A DNA stretch of 64,000 bases from Telopea speciosissima (Eukaryota > Streptophyta > Magnoliopsida > Proteales > Proteaceae), in assembly GCF_018873765.1 (NCBI RefSeq), contig NC_057925.1:3426927-3490926 (forward strand). Reading direction: 5' to 3'. Position 1 is the first letter of the stretch. Every line of letters begins with the position of its first letter. Shown piece after piece: positions 32,264 to 41,613 of this stretch. The translations under genes were made by a program, and so were the position numbers. A model generated the notes under the pieces. The model made no database searches, was not told the DNA's origin, and saw nothing but the letters and a program-made list of their open reading frames with translations.

Positions 32264-32860
32264 TAACATTCTATATTCTATATTGTAGAAGCATTTTCAT
32301 AGAAACTTCGTCTATTGGAGTTTCTTAGAAAAATTTGAGAGTCAATGTTTTACCCAAAAGACAAGCACATCAAAGAAAGAAAATTAATTCCAACCTAATT
32401 AGCAGGAAAAGTCATATATCTTAAGATTTTGATCCTCTGCGGCCTGGGGTTGTACGGCCATTGTGTTGCCTGCAACTCTTAGGCCACCACCTCAACACAG
32501 ATGCCCATTCAATGATTGAACATCAATCTCCTCAAAATTGTCGTTCAAAATTCAAATTTAAAAAGAGCTCGATGGCCAACCATTGGATGAGTATAAATGT
32601 TGAGGTGGCGATCTGGGAGTTGTGCACAACATGATGGTCACACAACCCTAAGATCCAAATCCTAAGATTTATGACTTTTCCTACTAATGGTTGGGATTAA
32701 TTTTCTTTCTTTGACGTGCTTGTCTTTTGGGTAAAATATTGACTTTAAAATTTCTCCAAAAACCTCTAACATATGAAGTTTCTATGAAAATGCTTCTATA
32801 ATATTGATTATAGAATGTTATTGAGGAATTCATACACCCACCAACTACCACCTACTACAT
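32264..32860. mobile_element. Long-TIR foldback element, copy B
   Basis: Homologous to 14,469-15,094, with arms TTAACATTCTATA...TTTTACCCAAAAGACAAG and the inverse ending CATACACCCACCAACTAC. It sits upstream of AAA2, as copy A does for AAA1. The centre carries repeated CAACCATTGGAT motifs. Confidence 0.7.
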
Positions 32861-35031
32861 TTATACTCCTAATGTAATACATACTGAAATGTATCTTGAC
32901 TTATATATAAGTTCTTCTTTGTACAACGATAGACATATAGAAATACAATATTCATTCTTACTCCGATTATTCTATCATCTTTGTACAAAAATGCAAGTGT
33001 CAAAATTAAATATGACCCAGTTTTCCTTCTGGTATTCCTTCATTGACACCCATCATTGTACTGAAATGGGTGTTAACTAATAGGAGTAATTCCGGATATT
33101 TTAATTAGTGGGGGAGTAATAATAACCCCTAGTTTTAAGTAACTTAGAAAATAAAATAAAATAAAATAAAAGGCTATCAGGATACATGGAACCTATGTCT
33201 AGACACAGGAAGGGTGAAATGACCCCCCCAATGGTGAAATGAAAAATCCATTCCTATTGAATGCCCGCTTGCACACTCATATTAGCCTTTGCGCTGGTGC
33301 AAGGGCCATGCAGCTTGATAGCGATTTTCCTCCCATAAAAAATTGAATGATGATGACTAACTTCCAATAAAAATGATGGTAACCAACGTTAGCACCTTCA
33401 ATGTTTGATCTAATAAGATTATGAGTTTAGTATTGTCCGACTACATCAAAATCTCGATTTATCTTATTAAATAAATTGGAATAACACATGAAATACCATT
33501 TGGATGTGCAACCTAAAACTGATGTGGGACTATACCTCCACAATTGCCAAAATGCGGAGTCCTGATAAGGAAAGCCTCCCTTGAAGTCCATCCAATTCAG
33601 CCACATGATTGGATAATGTGGCAATCCCCACCGTTGGATGCACTAGTCAAGGTCTAGATCCAATAGTGTTTTAGTATGTTGATCAAAATACCCTCTCGAT
33701 ACCCTCTCCCATCCATGCAAACCCCTCGGTCAATAGACACCCCCATTGACCGCCGGTTTAAGAAAACTAGATCTTAAATTAAAGTATTTTAACCAAAAGT
33801 CACGTTTTGGAAGAGAAGGTCTCCTCTTTCTCTCTTTGCATTTTTTTGAAGGAGAAAGTTGACTCAGTTGTGTCACCATCAAATAAACAATGGAGAGGTG
33901 TTAGCTTGGAAGCCAAGGATCAAGTATTGATATATTGGAAATCCTCCTCTTCTCAACCCATCAATAAACAATGGAGAGGAATGACTTCTGAGTCCTCTCC
34001 CCTTCCTTGGAGATCAAGTTTTCTTTTTTGGTTTTTTTTTTTACCCTTTTTTATTTTTAAGATAAAATTTATTGACAAATCAGTTGAGGCCCAAATATAA
34101 CCGAAAATTATATCCTAATCTGTTCACATATTTGATCCGAGCCGAAGAAAGTATAACCAGTATAAACTGAACCAAACTGAAAGTCTGAAACTATACTAAA
34201 CTCTACATTCTGGGATTGTATCTTCATGATGTAAGTTCCTTCCTAACTTTATTTATTTCAGTTGGTTATTTCCATTTAAATCAAATTTAAACAAAATTAC
34301 CTAGACCGTCTACGAATTGAATGAAACCAAATTGGAACTGAATATAACCAAATTGATTTGGTTTGAGGTTATTAAAATTATTTAATTTCGATTACGTTTT
34401 AGTTTGTATGTAATATATTGAATTGAATCGAAACCGAAAAAACTAGAATTCTCGATTCAATCGGATGTATTGGCTAGAATGTGGAGCTTTATTGAACCGA
34501 GTAATCAATCAATGCCGGTTCATTACATTTGGTCTGACCGTAAGTCAATAAGTGCCTAGGAGCAGTCCAGTTCAATGAATAAATAAGCTTTTATTGTGGA
34601 TTGACAGTTCCTCGTTGGACCCTATTCTAGTTGTACACGTCATCTTATAGGGCCCACTGGATTTATATAATAACTAAAAATTTGAACCGAGTCCAATTCC
34701 TCTGCACATACGTACAGGTGCATATACGTGTGAGAGGTAACCACCTGTCCCACTTTTACCATTTACAAGGGGAGGAGGGGTATTAATGAAAACAAAAAAG
34801 ATAAGTGATTACATATCTCACATATATTGCAATTTGGATCGGCCTTCCTAAATAATATTCTAACTATACAAGTCACCCTTCAAGGTCCAAGGGATCTGGA
34901 GTTCAAAAAAAAAAATCAAATGAACAAGAAAATTTTATTGTATCAAAGAAGTCTCAGCATCCTACTAAGACTATTTTCTTTACTTTTTTAAAACATAAAC
35001 GGATAAACCTTTATTTTTTCATCATGCGTTA
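32861..35031. other. AAA2 upstream intergenic DNA
   Basis: No gene is visible. 33,290-34,110 matches the flanks of AAA1 and AAA3 (TGTGTCACCATCAAATAAAC; AACCCATCAATAAACAATGG). 34,110-34,560 is AT-rich with AACCGAA-type motifs. 34,945-35,030 matches 16,990-17,070. Confidence 0.55.
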
Positions 35032-35507
35032 GGCTCTCTTTGGCATTGTTTATATTTATATTTATGATCTATTTATGAATAATCAATTATGATTATAGGT
35101 TATGGGTTATAAACAATAATCATTTGGTTACTATTAGACATAATAAATTATATAATGAAAAATAGGTTTGGTATGCTTAAGTGAAGAATATATTATGTAT
35201 TATGGTGGGGGCGGAATGGGGTTGAAGAGAGAGAAGGAACAAAAGAGAAACCTTGTTTTAATTTTCGTTAATTTTATCAATTTACCCTCACTTAAGTAGT
35301 AATTTCTACACATGTTCATTAATGGTACCAGCATAAACAAACATTAACAGTTTATGGTGATAAATCATAAACAACTCTCGAGCTGTTTATGAATTTATGC
35401 TTATATTGATTTATTTTAATGAGAAATAGGGATCACTAATCATACCAAACACATCCATTTATGTTTGTGTCAGATAGACATAAATTTAAACTATACCAAA
35501 GAGAGCC
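35032..35507. mobile_element. Tourist/PIF-Harbinger-like MITE
   Basis: 476 bp with ends GGCTCTCTTTGGCAT and, inverted, GGCTCTCTTTGGTAT. TTA target duplications lie at 35,029-35,031 and 35,508-35,510. The paralogous sequence at 17,041-17,100 has a single TTA (17,072-17,074) and no insert, which proves the boundaries. Rich in TATTTATG repeats; no ORF. Confidence 0.9.
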
Positions 35508-36104
35508 TTAGTCAAAATTTGTTGGAAAGGGGTTGCAGAAGAAGAAGGAGGAGGGTAAAAGATTCATCTCACAAGGACCCACGATTAGATTGGAGATTAT
35601 GAAAAATATTACTAAGCTATGTCACCACTTAAACACTAACGACAAGGGTGTAATAGTAATTTTTTGCAAACTAAAGGGGAGTAGAGTGTAATCGGGGAAA
35701 ATGCAGGTGAAGGCGGCGTAATTAGGCCATGGTACAAGGGAGGGGCATGGAATTTTCCCTTCGTATTATGACTCCACGCTCAACGCGAGGAGAAGTAGAA
35801 AATCCAAAGTTTCAGCAAAAAGACTATTTTAACCCTAAAATTAACTTTTAACCACAAAAAATAGGGACAATGTAACTTAGTTTACATTGCATTTTGTTAC
35901 TTAGTCGGTGACATTCAAACGGACCCAATCATAGTATGACTATGAGACGTTATACTCCTAAAACAGGTTCAGAGATTAGTATTTTATTTTTTTATGAAAA
36001 TGAATATATACATAACAAACCACACAGTTTGTTATGTTAGTCTGAAACTTGGCATTAGACCATGACATTTGAAGTTTAATGATACACAAACCTTCAATCC
36101 CATC

Positions 36105-37413
36105 TGTTGCGTCAAGAAATCGTCGAGCGGTCCTGCGAGTGCCGTCACCTGCAAGTGGACCAAAGGGGTCAACAGAGAGAACCGGTGTGGTCCCGGCCTA
36201 GGGCTCTCCGATGCCAAAGTTAGATCTCCTGGCGCAAACAGATGAATAGTGATTATTCAGTATGAGATTCGATCCCCTTTATGGGGTTGCGTACCTTGCC
36301 TTTTATAGTAGCATATGGCGGTGTATGGCGGTGTGGAGAGTCCCAGTTTGATGGCGAGTGTGCCGTTGAGTGGATAGAGGCCCTGGGTAACGGGGCTCTA
36401 TCCTGATTGGCCATCTCCCTGTGGGAGGGAGTGTCCTGGTGGCATCAGGATCCTTGGTGGATAGATACCTGTGGTGACAGCGTCCTTGGTGCTTGAATCC
36501 GTCTGGATGACGTGACCTCTAAGCGGCGGTCTAGAGTCCTGGTAGTGACATGAGTCTTGGCGATACGATCGGGTCATAGATGGGTGGCCCCCACCTCAGG
36601 TGCCCACGATGCTGTGCCTGGGTGCAAGCCGCGCCCCTGGGTGTGTAGCCGCGCCTAGGTGAGGCCGCGCCCACGTGGTGGCCGCGCCTGAGTGAGGCCG
36701 CGCCTGGGTGAGGCCGCCCTGGAGAGGAGGCCGCGCCTGGGTGAGGCCGCGCCGTGGTGAGGAGGCCGCGCCTGGGTGAGGCCGCGGGGTGAGGAGGTCG
36801 CGTGGCGTGGCGAGGAGGCCGCGGGGTGAGGAGGCCGCGCCTGGGTGAGGCCGCGGGGTGAGGAGGCCGCGTGGTGAGGAGGCCGCGCCTGGGTGGGGCC
36901 GCGCCTTGGTGAGGCTGCGCTGAGTGGTGGCAGCGCTGGGTGCGGGCCGCGCTGGTGCGAGCGCGCTGGGTGCGGGCCGCGCTGGGTGCAGGCCGCGCCT
37001 GGTGCAGGCCGCGCCTGGGTGCAGGCCGCGCCTGGGTGCAGGCCGCGCCTGGGTGCAGGCCGCGCCTGGTGCAGGCCGCGCCTGGGTGCAGGCCGCGCCT
37101 GGGTGCAGGCCGCGCCTGGTGCAGGCCGCGCCTGGTGCAGGCCGCGCCTGGGTGCAGGCCGCGCCTGGGTGCAGGCCGCGCCTGGGTGCAGGCCGCGCCT
37201 GGGTGCAGGCCGCGCCTGGGTGTGGCCGCGCCTGGGTGAGAGGCCTCCTGGTTGTGGCCACGCCTAGGTGAGGCTGCGCCCGAGTGGAGGCCACGCCTTG
37301 GTGCTGGCCGCGCCCGGGTATTGGGACCCTGGTTCGTTTCCCTTGGTTCTGGAGCGGGTCGCCCTGTGACACGTGGCGGCCACTGATTGGCCCGATGAAT
37401 ATTGGATGTATCA
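36105..37413 (-). repeat. 3' LTR of gypsy element
   Basis: 1309 bp. Contains a GC-rich tandem repeat (about 36,945-37,235) with a 16-17 bp unit GGTGCAGGCCGCGCCTG and variants either side. Differs from the other LTR mainly by single-base indels and repeat number. The long open frames across it are artefacts of this repeat. Confidence 0.92.
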
Positions 37414-37429
37414 TTTGCCCCCCACTCTC

Positions 37430-37973
37430 TTGGGATAGGATGTCCAAGAGAGTAGATGCCTTTACATAGTGAGGGGTCCGCTGCAAACAGACTTTCCTTG
37501 CAGGGCTTGCCTGTAACTCTAGTAATGAGGTAGGAGAGGTTGGGGGTTCAAACCTTACCTCCTACACTTTTTCTTTTTGTTTTTTGTAGGTATATGTTCC
37601 TTCCTCTCCTTCTTCTTTCACTTCTCATTTCTCTTTCTTACTTCTTGTCTCCCCTTTTGCTCTCCTTTAATTCCCCTTTTTTGTCTTTTGTCTTCTCTTT
37701 GGTGCCCACCCTGTGCTTGTTTTTGGGTCACCTCCGCTACTGTCCACTTTGATTGATTTTGGGTCCTTGTGTTTGGGTTGTGTTATCTTGGTGCCTTGGT
37801 TTGCTTGGAAGGCTTGTGTGGTGCTTGGCTTGAGTGCCTTGCCTCTTGTGACCTCTATCCCTTGATTGTGCCTCGTGGTGTGGCTAAGTCGTCGCCGTGT
37901 GCCTGTCTTTCCGCGCGGTCACCTTTTTGTCTGAGGTAAATCGGTCCCCTTTCTTTCTTTTGCTCTCTTTTTT

Positions 37974-38011
<38 letters not shown>

Positions 38012-38420
38012 GGGCGGTGCCTAGGTGAGACCGCGCCTGCGGGTGTGGCTACGCCTCGGTGAGACCGTGGTGAAGTCGTGCCTCGGTGAGGCCGCGCTAG
38101 TGTGGCCACGCCTGGGTGGCCGCGCCTGTGGATGTGGCCGCGCTTGGGGCTTGAGGCCGCGCCTGCTTGAGGCAGCGTCTGGGTGGCCGCCGCCTGCGGG
38201 TGTGAGGCTGAGCCTGGGATGGCTGTGCCTGTGGGTGTGAGGCCGCGCCTATGGCGGCCACGGCGTGGGTGTGATGGACCCTCATGTTTGTCCACTCTCC
38301 TTCTTGTCTATGATGGATCTGCTGTTTATACTTTGCAGGTGGTCTTCATTTCATTTTTCTTGTTGGCTTCTTGTCTGGGAGATCGTTGCTCTGACCAAGT
38401 AGCTAGTCTGCTTCATTATT
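37430..38420. other. Noncoding 3' region of the gypsy element
   Basis: Pyrimidine-rich on the plus strand (37,560-37,990), with a T tract at about 37,977-38,007, then GC-rich GTGAGGCCGCGCCTG-like repeats (38,010-38,270) related to the LTR minisatellite. No gene is evident. Confidence 0.6.
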
Positions 38421-38425
38421 TATCC

Positions 38426-38845
38426 ATGTCATCCCCTAATGACCCTGATCCGACTGCGGTCGTGGTTGGATCCCTTGAGGAGTCTTCTTCCCCCGCTGAT
38501 ACTTTTTCTTCTTTGCCTTCCCCTGTTGCTAGTGAAGGGGAGGAGGAGGTTTCTGGAGATTCCCCCCTTAGTAGGGGTCGTAGGGCCTCCAGAGCTTCTA
38601 TTTCTGTTGGTGACCTTAGGAGTAAGTTGGCTTTCATTCCTAGCGTCTTGACTTCTTCGGACTTGGCGGTTCGCATCCTGGAGAAGACCCGTGATTATGA
38701 CTTCTCAAGGTTCTCTCGAGGTCACTACGTTGCTACCGAGACCGCTATAGTGGCTCGTGTCTCTCCCGAGGATGATGTTGTGGTGACAGAGGAGGGTGCG
38801 GTCTTACCGAGAGGAGAGTGTTGCTCATCCGGTGAGGCGATATGA
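38426..38845 (+). CDS. Antisense ORF in the gypsy 3' region
   Basis: A 139-codon frame on the strand opposite to gag-pol, starting MSSPNDPDPTAVVV. It is acidic and Ser-rich at first, then has GDLRSKLAFIPSVLTSSDLA and ILEKTRDYDFSRFSRGHYV. Codon use and composition differ from the adjacent satellites, so it looks like real coding sequence. Tat-lineage elements are known for extra ORFs between pol and the 3' LTR, sometimes antisense. The end looks truncated. No function is assigned; similarity to the plant 'putative gypsy-type transposon' family is possible but unproven. Confidence 0.5.
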   Translation: MSSPNDPDPTAVVVGSLEESSSPADTFSSLPSPVASEGEEEVSGDSPLSRGRRASRASISVGDLRSKLAFIPSVLTSSDLAVRILEKTRDYDFSRFSRGHYVATETAIVARVSPEDDVVVTEEGAVLPRGECCSSGEAI

Positions 38846-39123
38846 TGTCTCCTTCTGGATCAGAGGCTGCTCCTCCACTAGATGCCCCCTGATTTTATAG
38901 ATGTTCTTTCTAGATGTTAACTTTTTGGATGATAACTTTTGGATTGTGATGCTTGCTTTTGTATGTACTTGACTCTTTCTGTAGATGTTGATATGATTTG
39001 ATCCTTGTCGCTTTGATATTGATTGCATTGTCTCCTGGTGATCGTTTGCACGTTGATGCTCTCTGACCCTTGATAGTCATGGGATTTTGGTAGTGGCGTC
39101 GTGCCTTGGTGATCCTTGGACCT

Positions 39124-40155
39124 TGGTGGGTTAACGCCTTAGGCGTAGAGCCTCAGTGTTGGCATGACGCCTTAGGCATACAGCCTCAGTGGTGGTGGCA
39201 TGACGCCTTAGGCCTGAAGCCTCCGTGGTGGCATGTCGCCTTAGGCATGAAGCCTCAGTGTTGGCATGAAGCCTCAGTGGTGGCATGACGCCTTAGGCAT
39301 AGAGCCTCAGTGGTGGCATGTTGCCTTAGGCATAAAGCCTCAGTAGTGGCATGAAGCCTCAAGGGTGGCATAACGCCTTAGGCATAGAGCCTCAGGGGTG
39401 GCATAACGCCTTAGGCATGAAGCCTCAGTGGTGGCATAAAGCCTTAGGCATGAAGCCTCAGGGGTGGCATAACGCCTTAGGCATAAAGCCTCAATATTGG
39501 CATGTCGCCTTAGGCACGAAGCCTCAGTGTTGGCATATCGCCTTAGGCACGAAGCCTCAGTGTTGGCATACCGCCTTAGGCACGAGGCCTCAATGTTGGC
39601 ATATCGCCTTAGGCACGAAGCCTCGATGTTGGCATACCGCCTTAGGCACGAAGCCTCGATGTTGGCATACCGCCTTAGGCACGAAGCCTCAGTGTTGGCA
39701 TACCGCCTTAGGCACGAAGCCTCAGTGTTGGCATACCGCCTTAGGCACGAAGCCTCGATGTTGGCATACCGCCTTAGGCACGAAGCCTCGATGTTGGCAT
39801 ACCGCCTTAGGCACGAAGCCTCGATGTTGGCATACCGCCTTAGGCACGAAGCCTCGATGTTGGCATATCGCCTTAGGCACGAAGCCTCAGTGTTGGCATA
39901 CCGCCTTAGGCACGAGGCCTCGATGTTGGCATATCGCCTTAGGCATGAAGCCTCCGTGTTGGCATACCGCCTTAGGCACGAAGCCTCAGTGTTGGCATAC
40001 CGCCTTAGGCACGAAGCCTCAATGTTGGCATATCGCCTTAGGCACGAAGCCTCAGTGTTGGCATACCGCCTTAGGCACGAAGCCTCAGTGTTGGCATACC
40101 GCCTTAGGCACGAAGCCTCAGTGTTGGCATACCGCCTTAGGCACGAAGCCTCAGT
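39124..40155. repeat. 33-bp satellite inside the gypsy element
   Basis: About 31 tandem units of 33 bp (TTGGCATACCGCCTTAGGCA plus CGAAGCCTCAGTG). Units are regular from about 39,480 and degenerate before that. A multiple of three without stops keeps several frames open on both strands (11-residue repeats), which explains the long but meaningless ORFs. Each unit carries the short palindrome GCCTTAGGC. Confidence 0.95.
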
Positions 40156-40297
40156 TGAGTAGTAGAAGAAGCCGAGCATTCCCGAATTTTTTTCAATTCA
40201 TCCTTGAAACTGTAATGCCATCTACTGCTACTGTTGGTGGTGTCAAACTCCGCTGTTGTTATTTCTGCTGATAGTACTTCTTCAAGTATAGTGAGTT

Positions 40298-41490
40298 CTA
40301 GGTACGGTCTACCTTCTTGCCCCCTGGAGTCTTCAAGCGGTAGGTCCCTGGGCGTATCTGCTTGGAGACTATGTAGGGTCCTTCCCAGTTGGGTGACAGC
40401 TTCCCTACCTTCTGTGGATGTGATGCACTTGCCCTCCGTAGTACTAAATCTCCCTGGTGGAATAGCCTTTCCTTGACCCTGGCATTATAGTACCTGGCAG
40501 TACGTTGCTGGTAGGCGACGTTCCTTAGTAGTGTTCTCTCTCGGACCTCATCTATAAAGTCCAGGTTCGCCCGCAGTCTGTCGACATAGGTGCGTTCATT
40601 GAAGTGCAGAACCCTATGGGACATGGCGCAGACCTCTATCGGTGCCAATGCTTCAGTGCCATATGCTAGGCGGAATGGGCTCTCTCCGGTGGGCGTCCGT
40701 ACTGTAGTTCGGTATGCCCACAGGACGTTGGGTAGCTCTTCTACCCACTTGCCTTTGGCTCCTACTGGCCTTTTCTTGACTCCTTCCAGTAGCGTTCGTT
40801 GGTGACCTCCCCCGACCATTGGCTCGTGGGTATGCTACCGACACAGCCGATAGTCGATGTTGTAGCCGTGATGAATGCTTGGAATTTGGGGTTGTTGAAT
40901 TGTTTTCCATGGTCTGAGACGAGGATCCGTGGTACCCCGAACCGGTAGATGACGTCGTCGCGGACGAACTTCTCCATCTCTGTCTCCGTTATCTTGGCCA
41001 AGGGTTTAGCTTCAACCCACTTGGTGAAGTAGTCGATCGTGATGACCAGGTACTTTCTGTTTCCTGGTGCTGCGGTGAAGTTGCCTAAGATGTCGAGTCC
41101 CCACATGGCAAAAGGTATGGGGTTGAGGATTGATGTCAGCTTGGTGGCGGGTAGATGGGGTACTGGGGCGAACAACTGACATTGCTCGCACTTCTTGGCA
41201 TATTGGATGGCCTCCTCTTGCATTCGTGGCCAGTATAGTCCTTGGCGGAGGATTTTGTAGGCTAGGGCTCGTCCCCCCATGTGGCTTCCACATATCCCCT
41301 CATGGACTTCGGCTAGGGCGTACTCTGCCCCCTTGGGTCCTAGGCACCGGAGTAGTGGTGCTGTTGCCCCCCGCTTGTACAGTACCCCGTCTAGGACGGT
41401 GTACTTTGCAGCTCTCATCCTGATCTTCCTTGCCTCGGCCTTGTCTTCTGGTAAGACGTCGTCCTGTAGGTAGTTGAGTATAGGGTCCAT
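40298..41490 (-). pseudogene. Gypsy integrase, frameshifted
   Basis: From 41,490 the frame shows the zinc-binding HHCC region (VHEGICGSHMGGRALAYKIL, KKCEQCQLF), then core motifs GLDILG, ITIDYFTKWVEAKPLAKIT and VSDHGKQFNNPKF. Near 40,830 the frame is lost. The C-terminal part resumes in another frame (LWAYRTTVRTPTGESPFRLA, YGTEALAPIEV, GDLVLRRA, LSPNWEGPYIV). The missing stretch includes the region of the third catalytic acid, which survives only in a shifted frame. It would normally insert element cDNA into chromosomes; this copy is probably inactive. Confidence 0.9.
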
Positions 41491-41613
41491 CTAGCTAGGC
41501 CCTCCTCAATCTCATTAACTTGCTTCTCCCGGCATGTTAGCTCATGTAATATTTCCACGTACACTGCATTGGCCAGGTTTCTGAGTTCATCATTGGCTAG
41601 CCTGGACAGTGCA

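Noticed and set aside
36596-37486. Long overlapping ORFs on both strands (also 46,462-47,610)
   Set aside because: They arise from the GC-rich LTR minisatellite; the proteins are simple RPAPRRGLHPGAA-type repeats in several frames at once.
39480-40155. Regular short repeats resembling a CRISPR array
   Set aside because: There are no unique spacers; units are head to tail. The sequence is plant nuclear DNA inside a retrotransposon.
39340-40271. Three long ORFs of 221-306 codons
   Set aside because: They are frames of a 33-bp satellite, which is a multiple of three without stops. No protein signal beyond the repeat.
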